A DNA stretch of 64,000 nt from Hydrogenoanaerobacterium saccharovorans (GCF_003814745.1 NZ_RKRD01000001.1:930001-994000), one strand, 5' to 3'; shown: positions 25,084-34,735, numbered from the stretch's first letter. Numbers and translations are program-made. Notes: generated by a model not told the origin, from the sequence alone.

Positions 25084-26517
25084 GTGGCGATGAAACGGAT
25101 TACTAAGCGATGGCTGCTGAACAGCTTCGGCGTGATCCTCATCATCCTGCTTGCAATCGAGATCGCAGCTGCGGTGGGTATCCGAGGGTTTTATTACAAC
25201 AGTGTCAGTTCGGCAATCAAGTCTCGGGCATCGGTGATGTCGGGTTCTTTGGTACGTTATTCCGAGGATATCACAGTCGATTATCAGGCAGAAGTACGCA
25301 ACCTAGTTGAGAATTTTGAGGATAAGGAAAAGATGGAGCTGATGGCAATCGATGGTGCCGGCAACGTTATCCTTACTTCCAGCGGATTTGAACCCAAAAG
25401 TAAAATCGATATGCCCGACTATGAGGATGCAAAGGCAAAAGCAAGCTCTGCAACCTTTACGGGCGCTGCTGCTCCGGGCGAATTCATCGGTAAATTGGGC
25501 AGCGAAAAGGTAATGGCTATCACGATGATTTCACCTGTGAAAGACAGCGAGTTTGCGGCGTTGCGCTTTGTGGTATCGCTTAGCAAGGTAGATAAGCAGA
25601 TTTATGAAATGATTGGCATCATCACATTGGTAGTGGTGGGGATTATTTGTTTTGTTGGGTTTTCCAGTTCCTATTTTATCAATTCAATCGTAATTCCGGT
25701 TGGCGATATTGGTAAAACAGCCAAAAAAATTGCTCAAGGCGATTTTGAAACGAGGCTGGAAAAGAAAAACGATGACGAAATAGGCGATTTATGCGAAGTT
25801 ATCAACTATATGGCAAGTGAACTTGCTGCTTCAGAAAAAATGAAGAACGACTTTATTTCGTCGGTGTCGCACGAGCTTCGCACCCCGCTTACGGCAATCA
25901 AAGGCTGGGGTGAAACACTTATGGATAGCAGCGATAAAGATACCATCGAAAAAGGTATGCGGGTTATTTTAAAAGAGACCGACCGTTTATCCACTATGGT
26001 GGAAGAGCTGCTTGATTTTAGCAGAATGCAAAGTGGCAGGCTCACGCTTATGCTGGATAGAATTGATATTATTGCTGAACTTGGCGAGGCATATCTGATG
26101 TTTACACAGCGTGCAATGCGAGAGGGTATGACCATTACTTACGATGAGCCGGAAGATTTTATTCCCGTATTGGGCGATAAAAACAGGCTTCGGCAAGTAT
26201 TTATCAATATTATTGATAATGCCATTAAATATTCAGACAGCGGGGATGTTATTGCCATTAAGGTGTACAAAGACGGTGCTATGGTGCATATCATCATTTC
26301 AGATACCGGCTGTGGCATCAAAGCACAGGATCTCCCGATGGTAAAAAGCAAGTTTTATAAAGGCAACTCTACGCGCCGTGGTTCAGGTATAGGGCTTGCG
26401 GTGGCGGATGAAATAATAAAAATGCACTCCGGTACGCTTGAGTTAATCAGTGAGGAGGGTATGGGTACGACGGTGGAAATTTCGCTGCCCATCGCCGCAA
26501 AGAAAACTGAAGAATGA
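25084..26517 (+). CDS. Sensor histidine kinase
   Basis: A 477-residue membrane kinase. One transmembrane helix lies at about 13-33 and a second near 180-200, with an extracellular sensor domain of about 145 residues between them. A HAMP linker follows (about 205-255), then the H-box SHELRTPLTAIKGWGETL, and an ATPase domain with the N-box DNAIKYS, DTGCGI and SGIGLAVADEI. I choose the GTG at 25084, since GGGAGGAGG lies about 7 bases upstream; ATG 25090 is an alternative. It pairs with the response regulator at 24333 in an operon with the lipoprotein. Confidence 0.92.
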   Translation: MAMKRITKRWLLNSFGVILIILLAIEIAAAVGIRGFYYNSVSSAIKSRASVMSGSLVRYSEDITVDYQAEVRNLVENFEDKEKMELMAIDGAGNVILTSSGFEPKSKIDMPDYEDAKAKASSATFTGAAAPGEFIGKLGSEKVMAITMISPVKDSEFAALRFVVSLSKVDKQIYEMIGIITLVVVGIICFVGFSSSYFINSIVIPVGDIGKTAKKIAQGDFETRLEKKNDDEIGDLCEVINYMASELAASEKMKNDFISSVSHELRTPLTAIKGWGETLMDSSDKDTIEKGMRVILKETDRLSTMVEELLDFSRMQSGRLTLMLDRIDIIAELGEAYLMFTQRAMREGMTITYDEPEDFIPVLGDKNRLRQVFINIIDNAIKYSDSGDVIAIKVYKDGAMVHIIISDTGCGIKAQDLPMVKSKFYKGNSTRRGSGIGLAVADEIIKMHSGTLELISEEGMGTTVEISLPIAAKKTEE

Positions 26518-26546
26518 TACAGCGAAAATAGGAAGGGGATCATCGA

Positions 26547-27485
26547 ATGGATGAAAAAAAGGCTTGCAGCCATAAAACCAGCATTGGTGGGCAGGCAGTG
26601 ATTGAAGGTATTATGATGCGCGGACCTGCAGTTTCTGCAATGGCAACCAGAATGCCGGACGGCAGCATTGATACCGAGATATGGAATAACAAAGGCACCA
26701 ATGCCTGGTATAAAAAAACACCGTTACTACGCGGAGCATTTAATTTAATCGATTCACTATCGCTTGGATACAAATGTTTAATGAAATCTGCCGAAAAAAG
26801 CGGTATGGATTTGGAAGAAGAACCCACAAAATTTGAAAAGTGGCTGATTGCGAAATTCGGCGATGGTATGATGAAGGTGATTTCGGGTTTTGCATTGGTA
26901 GCGGGTGTGGCACTTGCTATGCTGTTATTTATGGTGATTCCTACTTATTCTATTAAATTCTTGGATATGGTACTCCCGCTTGGGGGGTATAAAACTCTGT
27001 TAGAGGGTTTACTTAAGATAGCTATTTTTGTGGTATATTTAGCGTTGGTATCTAAAATGCCCGATATTCGCCGTGTGTTTGAATACCATGGTGCCGAGCA
27101 TAAAACCATCGCTTGCTATGAGGCGGGAGAAGAACTTACCGTAGAGAATGTGCGTAAATACAAGCGTTTTCATCCTCGCTGCGGCACCAGTTTTATCCTC
27201 ATTGTATTAATCATCAGTATTATTGTGTTTTCGGTTTTGCCGTGGTATAACGGGCTGCTGCGCATCTTTATTAAGCTGTTGCTGCTGCCGGTTGTAGTTG
27301 GCATTGCCTATGAGATTATTAAACTGGCAGGGCGGTACGATAACCCCCTTACCAGAATTGTTTCTGCGCCCGGTCTTTGGCTGCAACGCCTCACCACCAA
27401 CGAACCTCACGACGATCAGATTGAGGTTGCAATCGAGTCGATGAAGCCGGTTCTTCCCGTAGTTGAGGGCGAGGACAAATGGTAA
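26547..27485 (+). CDS. DUF1385 (YqhQ-like) membrane protein
   Basis: A 312-residue family of unknown function, found in most Gram-positive spore formers. The signature SIGGQAVIEGIMMRGP lies at 11-26, hydrophobic stretches follow near 108-165 and 220-255, and the FEYHGAEHKTIACYEAGEELTVENV region with conserved H and E is near 175-200, followed by HPRCGTSF. The gene overlaps the prmC start by 7 bases, a strong sign of translational coupling. In many clostridia DUF1385 precedes prmC and prfA; prfA is absent here. Confidence 0.93.
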   Translation: MDEKKACSHKTSIGGQAVIEGIMMRGPAVSAMATRMPDGSIDTEIWNNKGTNAWYKKTPLLRGAFNLIDSLSLGYKCLMKSAEKSGMDLEEEPTKFEKWLIAKFGDGMMKVISGFALVAGVALAMLLFMVIPTYSIKFLDMVLPLGGYKTLLEGLLKIAIFVVYLALVSKMPDIRRVFEYHGAEHKTIACYEAGEELTVENVRKYKRFHPRCGTSFILIVLIISIIVFSVLPWYNGLLRIFIKLLLLPVVVGIAYEIIKLAGRYDNPLTRIVSAPGLWLQRLTTNEPHDDQIEVAIESMKPVLPVVEGEDKW

Positions 27486-28342
27486 ATCTGCAAAAATACA
27501 AGGCGAAATGGCTGCAAAATTTAGAGAAGGCAGGGGTATTTGCTCCTGCCTTTGAGCTTTGCGAGATCATTCAGCACGCAGCAGGTATCGACCGAGCTCA
27601 TCAGCTTGCAGGTGATGCTGTGCTTACCGATAAACAGATAGATGCCGTAGAAGAACTGTTGGCATTACGCTGTAAGGGAACACCTCTGCAATATATTTTG
27701 GGTAAATGGGAGTTTTACGGGCTTGATTTTTTTGTGGGTGAGGGCGTACTTATTCCGCGTGCAGATACAGAGACCTTGGTGGAATTGGGACTAAAATTGA
27801 TGAAAAACGTACCCGCCCCCCATATTGCTGATTTGTGCAGCGGCAGCGGATGTGTTGCGATTGCTCTGGCAAAGAGCCTGCCGTTGTCACAGGTAGCGGC
27901 TGTCGAACTGTCAGATGCCGCGTATGGTTATCTCACGCGTAACATCAAGTTAAATGAAGCGCATAACGTAAAATCTTTACAGCTGGACGTTTTGGCACAG
28001 AGCAGTCCCTCCATACTTACAAAAAAGAATACTGCAAAGTTTGATTTAATTATTTCTAATCCGCCGTACATTCGCACATCTGATTTAAAAGAGTTACAAC
28101 GTGAGGTACAAAAAGAGCCTGTGATGGCGTTAGACGGCACAGCAGACGGTTTGCATTTTTACCGTGAAATAACACGGCTTTATAAAAACTGCCTTAAAAA
28201 AGGCGGCTGGCTTGCCTATGAAGTAGGGGACGACCAAAGCACCGATGTACAGAACATTTTAGAACAAAATGGTTTTGCCAACATCACTGTGCAAAACGAT
28301 TTGGGCGGATTTGAGCGAGTAGTTGCGGGCAGGCGCAAATAA
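27479..28342 (+). CDS. prmC: Release-factor glutamine N5-methyltransferase
   Basis: Methylates the GGQ glutamine of peptide release factors RF1 and RF2 using S-adenosylmethionine, which increases termination efficiency. The 287 residues show an N-terminal helical domain, the SAM-binding motif I region ADLCSGSGCVAIALA (about 115-130), and the NPPY catalytic motif ISNPPYIRT near residue 195. It overlaps the upstream DUF1385 gene by 7 bases. There is no release-factor gene next to it, and no terminator is obvious after the stop codon. Confidence 0.94.
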   Translation: MVNLQKYKAKWLQNLEKAGVFAPAFELCEIIQHAAGIDRAHQLAGDAVLTDKQIDAVEELLALRCKGTPLQYILGKWEFYGLDFFVGEGVLIPRADTETLVELGLKLMKNVPAPHIADLCSGSGCVAIALAKSLPLSQVAAVELSDAAYGYLTRNIKLNEAHNVKSLQLDVLAQSSPSILTKKNTAKFDLIISNPPYIRTSDLKELQREVQKEPVMALDGTADGLHFYREITRLYKNCLKKGGWLAYEVGDDQSTDVQNILEQNGFANITVQNDLGGFERVVAGRRK

Positions 28343-28484
28343 CAGGCGCCATTGGGAGAGATGTCCACATCACTGCCTATGTTGAATTATACGATAGTGT
28401 TGTACTGACACTGTCAAGATTTTTTATATAATCCTACTAACAGATAAACCAAATGTGAATTTGGAGCGATTGTGAGGTGGCAAA

Positions 28485-29243
28485 ATGGAAAATTTGAATA
28501 CTGATTTTGTAAACTTAACAACAGAAAACCTTGTCAATGAGCATTTATGCTGTATTATACGCAGTAAAAAGCCTCATCAAGGTGTTGAGGCGAAGCGCCA
28601 ATGGCTTTCTGACCGACTAAATGAAGGTCATGTCTTTCGGAAGTTAAATGCAAAGGCTACAGTCTTTATTGAATATGCTCCCCTTGAAACAGCTTGGGTT
28701 CCCATTATTGGTGACAACTATTATTATGTGTATTGCTTATGGGTTTCTGGTAGTTACAAAGGAAAAGGGTATGGAAAAGCGCTAATGGAGTATTGTTTGG
28801 CTGATGCCAAAGAAAAGGGTAAATCTGGAATTTGTATGCTTGGAGCCAAAAAGCAGAAATCTTTTCTTTCTGATCAATCATTTGCGAAGGGGTTTGGCTT
28901 TCAGGTCGTTGATACTACCGATAATGGATATGAATTACTTGCACTTTCTTTTGACGGAACAACGCCAAAGTTCGCACAAAACGTTAAAGCCCAAGAAATT
29001 GAAAGCAAAGATCTAACAATTTATTACGATATGCAATGCCCCTTTGTCTATCAAAGCATCGAGATGATAAAACAGTATTGCGAAACGAATGACGTTCCTG
29101 TATCATTGATTCAAGTGGATACGCTACAAAAAGCAAAGGAATTGCCTTGTGTTTTCAATAACTGGGGTGTGTTTTATAAAGGGAATTTTGAGACAGTGAA
29201 TTTATTAGATGTCGCCTACTTAAAGAGAATACTCAAAAAATGA
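28485..29243 (+). CDS. GNAT acetyltransferase with YoaP domain
   Basis: A 252-residue two-part protein. The N-terminal 165 residues are a GNAT acetyltransferase with the acetyl-CoA loop GSYKGKGYGKALM near residues 89-102. The C-terminal 80 residues match the YoaP domain, a thioredoxin-like unit beginning IYYDMQCPFVYQ with a single active-site-like cysteine in CPFV. The coding stretch seems more AT-rich than its neighbours and it has no partner genes. RBS GAGGTGG is 8 bases upstream of the ATG. The substrate is unknown. The preceding 140 bases carry no gene I can see. Confidence 0.85.
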   Translation: MENLNTDFVNLTTENLVNEHLCCIIRSKKPHQGVEAKRQWLSDRLNEGHVFRKLNAKATVFIEYAPLETAWVPIIGDNYYYVYCLWVSGSYKGKGYGKALMEYCLADAKEKGKSGICMLGAKKQKSFLSDQSFAKGFGFQVVDTTDNGYELLALSFDGTTPKFAQNVKAQEIESKDLTIYYDMQCPFVYQSIEMIKQYCETNDVPVSLIQVDTLQKAKELPCVFNNWGVFYKGNFETVNLLDVAYLKRILKK

Positions 29244-29377
29244 AAATATAATTTCGGCTTTTTCCCGTTGATTATTAGGACTGCATTTTAAACAGTAGAT
29301 TGCATGCTTTTTCTCCATAATAATGTGCAGTTATCAAATTCCAGTTTGTCGTTGAGATTATGAGCATAATACAAAGC

Positions 29378-29412
29378 AAGGGCGTTATCGTTACAAAAAC
29401 GATAACGCCCTT
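29378..29412. terminator. Hairpin between convergent genes, possible bidirectional terminator
   Basis: A 15-bp perfect inverted repeat AAGGGCGTTATCGTT with its complement around a five-base loop. It lies between the converging GNAT and trpS genes, but neither side has a good T run. Confidence 0.5.
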
Positions 29413-29469
29413 AAAACATCCTTATGTGAAGTCTCAAATATTATAAAGTTTTCTTGTATTATCGGTTCA

Positions 29470-30495
29470 TCAGCGGGGCAGAAAGCCAATCTTTTTGTAA
29501 ACCTTTTCCATGGTGCGGCGGCTGATTTTTTCTGCTTGTTCGGCGCCGCGTTTGTAGCAGCTTTCCAGATAAGATTTGTCCGCCATCAAACGGTCAAAAT
29601 TTTCGCGTACAGGGCGCAGATGCTCTGCTACAGCTTCGCCTACAGCGGTTTTAAAGTCGCCGTAGCCCTTGCCTGCAAAATCGCGTTCTATGGTCTCAAA
29701 GCTGTCGCCTGTAACAGTAGAAAGTATCGTCATCAGGTTGTTGATACCGTCTTTGCCTTCGCGGTAAGCAACTTCCATATCCGAATCGGTAACGGCGCGC
29801 TTAAATTTCTTTACAATCGTTTCAGGTTTGTCCAATATCGAGATGAATCCGTTTACGTTGTCATCCGATTTTGACATCTTTTTGGTAGGGTCGGCAAGCG
29901 ACATAATTTTTGCGCCCTGCTTAGGAATATACGGCTCGGGTATGGTAAAGGTGTTGCCGTAGGTGTTGTTAAAACGAATAGCAACATCGCGTGTGAGTTC
30001 AAGATGTTGTTTTTGGTCGATGCCAACCGGCACCAAATTGCTTTGATAAAGCAGGATATCGGCTACCATCAGTACAGGGTAAGTGAATAAACCTGCGTTG
30101 ATGTTATCAGGATAACGCTTGCTCTTATCTTTAAACTGAGTCATACGGCTGAGTTCGCCAAACTGTGTGCTGCAAGCCAAAACCCAGTTTAGTTCGGCAT
30201 GTGTGGTGACATGGCTTTGGATGAATGCTACGCTTTTTTCGGGGTCAACCCCACAGGCAAGCATCAGTGCATATGCCTCAAGCGTGTGCTGTTTTAGGGC
30301 TTTGGGGTCTTGCTTTACGGTAATAGCGTGCATATTAACAATACAATAAGCACAGTTATAGGTATTCTGCAATTCCACCCAGTTCTTTATGGCACCCAAA
30401 TAGTTGCCCAATGTCATAATACCGGTTGGCTGGATACCCGAAAAAATCGTTTGTTTGCGTTCGGGTGTTTGTTGTGTCATTTTGTTTTCTTCCAC
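29470..30495 (-). CDS. trpS: Tryptophan--tRNA ligase
   Basis: Charges tRNA-Trp. A class Ic synthetase of 341 residues with the HIGH-equivalent motif near residues 24-33 (PTGIMTLGNY) and KMSKS in the segment KKMSKSDDN near 205. The start is GTG at 30495; GGGAGGATA lies about 8 bases upstream and the family start QTPERKQTIFSG follows. It ends on the minus strand beside a hairpin. It is 36 bases downstream of the aminotransferase gene, so the two may be co-transcribed. No T-box leader is visible in that gap. Confidence 0.95.
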   Translation of the reverse strand: MEENKMTQQTPERKQTIFSGIQPTGIMTLGNYLGAIKNWVELQNTYNCAYCIVNMHAITVKQDPKALKQHTLEAYALMLACGVDPEKSVAFIQSHVTTHAELNWVLACSTQFGELSRMTQFKDKSKRYPDNINAGLFTYPVLMVADILLYQSNLVPVGIDQKQHLELTRDVAIRFNNTYGNTFTIPEPYIPKQGAKIMSLADPTKKMSKSDDNVNGFISILDKPETIVKKFKRAVTDSDMEVAYREGKDGINNLMTILSTVTGDSFETIERDFAGKGYGDFKTAVGEAVAEHLRPVRENFDRLMADKSYLESCYKRGAEQAEKISRRTMEKVYKKIGFLPR

Positions 30496-30531
30496 GAAAA
30501 TATCCTCCCATTGTAATAAAGCTAAGTCGTT

Positions 30532-31719
30532 TTAGAAAAGTTCGTTTGTTAGTTTGCCCAATATGGTACATCCCTCAACAATTTTGTCGTCGGTGGGGGT
30601 AGAAAAATTCATACGGAATGATGTTGTTACCACACTTTCATCGGTGGTAAAAGCGCTGCCCGGCACGACTGCTACCTTGTTTTGCGCTGCGGTACGGCAG
30701 AATTGCATCATATCGGTGCTCTGCGGCAGTGTACACCAAATAAACAAGCCGCCTTCCGGGTTGGTATGGGCAACGGAAGGATGGAAGCAGCGTTCAATAT
30801 TGTCCAGCATCAGTTTGCATTTGCCGCGGTAGATTGCCTGCAGCTTTGCAATATGTGCATCGAGGTTGCATTCAGTGATGAATTTATGGCAAATCATCTG
30901 TGATAGAATGGTGGTGTGCACATCGTTGCACTGTTTGGCAACCGTCATTTTTGCTAAGATGTCACTGTGTGCACATACAAATCCCACCCTCATGCCGGGG
31001 GATAGTATCTTAGAAAAACTACCGCAGTATAGCACGATGTTTTCCGTATCCAGTGTTTTGATTGCAGGGATATGTTCGCCTGAAAAACGCAAGTCGCCGT
31101 ATGGGTTATCTTCCAAAATCAATACTCCGTACCGTTTTGCAAGCTCATAAACAGCTTTACGTTTTTCCCAACTCATGGTGATGCCGGATGGATTTTGAAA
31201 GTTGGGGATGAGATAAATAAATCGTGCGTTCGGGTTGTTTTTTAGTGCTTCTTCCAGCTTTTCAAGATTGATACCGTCTTGATCCATATCAACACCCACA
31301 AGGTTTGCGCGGTAACTGCGAAAGCAATTTAGCGAACCGATAAAGCTTGGTGCCTCGCAAATAACGGTGTCGCCCTCATTAAGCAGGCAGCGCGTTGCAA
31401 GGTCGATACCCTGTTGTGCACCCGATACCACCAACAACCCATCATGTTCATTACCGATGTGATAGCGTTTTTTCAGCATATCAGTAAGTGTGGTGCGCAG
31501 TGCGGGGTAGCCTTCGGTAATCGAATATTGCAGTGCCGCAATGGGCGCGCTTTCTAAAATATCTGCGGTGATTCTCCGCACATCATCAATGGGGAATGCC
31601 TCCGGTGCGGGATTGCCAGCAGCAAAAGAGATGACAGATGGGTCAGCCGTAGCTTTTAAAATCTCACGAATGGCAGATGGCTGTAAACCACTGATTCTAT
31701 CTGAAAAAATATAACGCAT
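30532..31719 (-). CDS. PLP-dependent aminotransferase (AAT-I, LysN/2-aminoadipate type)
   Basis: A fold-type I aminotransferase of 395 residues without the MocR DNA-binding domain. The Schiff-base lysine is in the motif GSFSKILSPGMRVGF (about 225-240), and the nearby YLIPNFQNPSG is the pyridine-ring stacking/Asn region. It begins MRYIFSDRISGLQPSAI. I start at 31719 since AAGGGAGG lies 8 bases upstream; the in-frame ATG at 31761 has no such site. The group includes 2-aminoadipate and branched-chain/aromatic transaminases; the specificity is not readable here. It precedes trpS on the same strand. Confidence 0.86.
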   Translation of the reverse strand: MRYIFSDRISGLQPSAIREILKATADPSVISFAAGNPAPEAFPIDDVRRITADILESAPIAALQYSITEGYPALRTTLTDMLKKRYHIGNEHDGLLVVSGAQQGIDLATRCLLNEGDTVICEAPSFIGSLNCFRSYRANLVGVDMDQDGINLEKLEEALKNNPNARFIYLIPNFQNPSGITMSWEKRKAVYELAKRYGVLILEDNPYGDLRFSGEHIPAIKTLDTENIVLYCGSFSKILSPGMRVGFVCAHSDILAKMTVAKQCNDVHTTILSQMICHKFITECNLDAHIAKLQAIYRGKCKLMLDNIERCFHPSVAHTNPEGGLFIWCTLPQSTDMMQFCRTAAQNKVAVVPGSAFTTDESVVTTSFRMNFSTPTDDKIVEGCTILGKLTNELF

Positions 31720-31900
31720 AAAAAGACCTCCCTTATAAGAATGATGAAGCAACAAATACAATAAACATAATTATATCACCAATACAAACAATTTGAAAGA
31801 AAAGTTTAATTTACTTTTTTCTCGTTAGGCGTTATAATGTAAAAAAGAACTATAATTTTTTGGATATTTTTACAAAATAAACAACACTGGAGGAAGGCGT

Positions 31901-32650
31901 ATGTGGGAAAGAGTAGAGCTAAAGGCAAACGCAAAAGCGGCATTATCGCGGTATTATTGGATGGCATTTGCGGTATGCCTTGTGTACAGCACAATCAATG
32001 GGGCAGGTGCCGTAGGCGGCAATATGTTAAGGTTGGTTATTGACCTGCAAAATATGGGGACAATAACTCTTACCAATGCAATGCAGTTGGGGGTTGTAAG
32101 CGCTAGCATTATATTTGGGGTGGTAGGATTAGTTCTGCTGTTTTTTGTGCTCAACCCGCTGACAGTAGGTCTGCACCGCTATTTTATGGAAAGCAGAACA
32201 TTTAAAAGCGATTTTGGTACCTTGTTTTATGGCTTTACAGGCGGAAGATACTGGAAAAACGTAGGCGTTATGGCACTGGTAACGGTAAAAATTACGCTTT
32301 GGACTTTGCTGCTCATCGTGCCGGGCATTATAAAAGGCTACGAATATTATATGGTACCTTATATTTTGGCAGAAAACGATAAAATTGAAACCAACCGTAT
32401 TTTTGAACTCAGCAAATTGATGACAGACAATGAAAAAATGAGTATTTTTGTACTGCACCTGTCGTTCATCGGGTGGATTCTGCTTGGTGTATTGCTGTGC
32501 GGTGTTGGTACCTTGTTTGTTGACCCATACATATTCGCCACGGATGCCGAGTTGTACGCTTTGATGCGCGCAAAATCTTTTGCACTTAATTTTTCGGATA
32601 CGAACGAGTTGGTAGATTTTCATCCTCCAATCTACGGCAATGCAAACTAA
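31901..32650 (+). CDS. DUF975-family integral membrane protein (shorter paralogue)
   Basis: The 249-residue protein begins WERVELKANAKAALSRYYW, the basic N-terminus usual in this family, and has four to five hydrophobic segments, with the conserved VPGIIKGYEYYMVPYILAEN region near 145-165. It is a shorter paralogue of the protein encoded at 19086-20012. An alternative name is a YciC-like membrane protein; the function is unknown. The ATG follows CTGGAGGAA. It is a one-gene unit with a terminator. Confidence 0.82.
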   Translation: MWERVELKANAKAALSRYYWMAFAVCLVYSTINGAGAVGGNMLRLVIDLQNMGTITLTNAMQLGVVSASIIFGVVGLVLLFFVLNPLTVGLHRYFMESRTFKSDFGTLFYGFTGGRYWKNVGVMALVTVKITLWTLLLIVPGIIKGYEYYMVPYILAENDKIETNRIFELSKLMTDNEKMSIFVLHLSFIGWILLGVLLCGVGTLFVDPYIFATDAELYALMRAKSFALNFSDTNELVDFHPPIYGNAN

Positions 32651-32654
32651 ATGA

Positions 32655-32691
32655 GCGAAAAAGGGACGTATCATACGTCCCTTTTTCGTTG
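32655..32691 (+). terminator. Intrinsic terminator after the DUF975 gene
   Basis: CGAAAAAGGGACGTA pairs with TACGTCCCTTTTTCG around a three-base loop. It is strong on both strands because of its A and T flanks. Confidence 0.85.
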
Positions 32692-32699
32692 CACCGCTT

Positions 32700-32728
32700 T
32701 TGAATCAATGCTATACTACTTTTATGAT
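32700..32728 (+). promoter_or_regulatory. Sigma-A promoter of the class III FBPase gene
   Basis: TTGAAT at 32700-32705 and TATGAT at 32723-32728 with a 17-base spacer, 22 bases before the ATG. Confidence 0.55.
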
Positions 32729-32749
32729 ATCAGATAAAGGGGAATGATT

Positions 32750-34735
32750 ATGCTGCACACCAAACAAGATGTTTTACACAATCTAAAATATCTCAAAGCG
32801 CTCGCCATTCAATACCCAACGGAACAGGCGGCGTCTACCGAAATCATCAATTTGCAGGCGATTCTCAATCTGCCGAAAGGCACCGAACATTTTATGTCCG
32901 ATTTGCACGGCGAATATGAGGCGTTTTTACATATATTAAACAATGCATCCGGTGTTATCCGCGAAAAAGTAGATTTGCTGTATGAGAAAAGTTTGCCCTC
33001 GAAAGAGCGTGCGGTTTTGGCAACACTCATCTATTATCCCGAGGAGAAACTCAAAGAAATAAAAGAAGATTCTGCCGATATGGAGGAATGGTACCGTATA
33101 ACACTCAACCGCCTAATAGAAATCTGCCGCCTTGTATCTTCAAAATATACGCGCAGTAAGGTGAGAAAGGCGCTGCCAAAAGACTTTGAATACATCATCG
33201 ATGAGCTTTTACACACCAATTATGATGAACTTAACAAAGAAAAATACTACGAGAACATTATCGAAACAATCATCGATATTGAACGCGCCGATGAATTTAT
33301 TTTTGCGCTTTGCAATACCATCAAGCGCTTGGTTGTCGACCGTTTGCACATTGTAGGCGATATCTTCGATAGGGGGCCACGTGCTGACATTGTTATGGAT
33401 TCGCTGATGGAGCACCATTGTGTTGATATTCAATGGGGTAACCACGATGTCCTTTGGATGGGGGCTGCTGCAGGCAGCCGCACCTGCATTGCCAGTGTGC
33501 TCAACAATTCGATTACCTATAACAACTTGGAGGTAGTTGAAATGGGCTATGGCATCAATCTGCGCCCGCTGGCATTGTTTGCGGCTGAAGTATACGGTAC
33601 AAAAGATGTTTCTTGTTTTCGCCCCAAGCTGCAAAGTGCCCAATACTGCAACCCAAAAGATATTCGTTTGGTGGCATGTATGCATAAGGCGATTGCAGTG
33701 ATTCAATTTAAGCTGGAAGGGCAGATAATTCAGCGCAATCCCGGTTTTAACATGGACGACCGCTTGTTGTTGGATAAAATTGATTATGAGCACAAAACTG
33801 TACGTATCGGCAACAAAGATTATAAACTGCGCGACTGTGATTTTCCAACGGTTAACCGCGAGAATCCTTATGAGCTAACCGATGAAGAAACTTTGCTGAT
33901 GGAACAACTCAAATTCGCCTTCCGCCACAGCGAAAAATTGCAAAAGCATGTTCGCTTTCTTTATGCAAAGGGAGGCTTGTATAAGTGCTATAACGGTAAT
34001 TTACTGTTCCATGGCTGCATCCCTATGAATACCGACGGCAGCTTTATGGAATTTGAATGTGATGGCGAGAGGCTTTCGGGCAGAGCATTTATGGATTATA
34101 CCGAATCGCTGGCAAGGCAGGCATTTACCGCAAATGCTCATTCACCCGAAAAACTGCGGGGCAAAGATTTTATGTGGTTTTTATGGTGCGGCAGAAATTC
34201 TCCGTTGTTCGGCAGAGATAAAATTACAACATTTGAACGCTTGTTGGTTGACGACAAAACGGTATGGGAAGAACCCAAAAACCCATATTATGTTCACAGC
34301 GCAACAGAAGAAGCTTGTGTGCGTATGCTAAAAGAGTTTGAGTTGGATTACCCGCACTCGCATATTATCAACGGGCACGTACCCGTACGCAGTAAAGATG
34401 GAGAAACCCCTGTGAAAGCAAACGGAAGGCTGATTGTGATTGACGGCGGATTTTGCAGGGCATATCAGCCCACTACAGGTATTGCGGGTTATACACTGGT
34501 GTTCAACTCCTATGGTATTCGCATCATTTCACACGAACCGTTTGACGGAGCACGCAACGCCATACGCAAAAATAAAGATATTCTTTCTACCTCTCAGATT
34601 TACGAAACAATGCAAAGCCGCATAAAAGTAAGCGGAACGGACGAGGGGCAGGTCATCAAAGAGAATATCGAGGGGTTAAGGCTGCTGTTATCTGCCTACC
34701 GTATCGGGGTGCTGAAAGAACAGCATAATAAATAA
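32750..34735 (+). CDS. fbp: Fructose-1,6-bisphosphatase class III
   Basis: Gluconeogenic phosphatase hydrolysing fructose 1,6-bisphosphate to fructose 6-phosphate. The 661 residues are typical of the large Firmicute FBPase. The metallophosphatase motifs are visible: FMSDLHGEYE, HIVGDIFDRGPRAD, WGNHDVLWMG and INGHVPVR. I start at ATG 32750, since AAAGGGGA ends six bases upstream; ATG 32744 sits directly against that site. It carries its own promoter. A class II aldolase, whose reaction it opposes in glycolysis, is encoded at 47350. Confidence 0.95.
   Translation: MLHTKQDVLHNLKYLKALAIQYPTEQAASTEIINLQAILNLPKGTEHFMSDLHGEYEAFLHILNNASGVIREKVDLLYEKSLPSKERAVLATLIYYPEEKLKEIKEDSADMEEWYRITLNRLIEICRLVSSKYTRSKVRKALPKDFEYIIDELLHTNYDELNKEKYYENIIETIIDIERADEFIFALCNTIKRLVVDRLHIVGDIFDRGPRADIVMDSLMEHHCVDIQWGNHDVLWMGAAAGSRTCIASVLNNSITYNNLEVVEMGYGINLRPLALFAAEVYGTKDVSCFRPKLQSAQYCNPKDIRLVACMHKAIAVIQFKLEGQIIQRNPGFNMDDRLLLDKIDYEHKTVRIGNKDYKLRDCDFPTVNRENPYELTDEETLLMEQLKFAFRHSEKLQKHVRFLYAKGGLYKCYNGNLLFHGCIPMNTDGSFMEFECDGERLSGRAFMDYTESLARQAFTANAHSPEKLRGKDFMWFLWCGRNSPLFGRDKITTFERLLVDDKTVWEEPKNPYYVHSATEEACVRMLKEFELDYPHSHIINGHVPVRSKDGETPVKANGRLIVIDGGFCRAYQPTTGIAGYTLVFNSYGIRIISHEPFDGARNAIRKNKDILSTSQIYETMQSRIKVSGTDEGQVIKENIEGLRLLLSAYRIGVLKEQHNK

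Noticed and set aside
32129..32674. A 181-residue frame opposite the DUF975 gene
   Set aside because: Antisense shadow; ends in the terminator and has no ribosome site.
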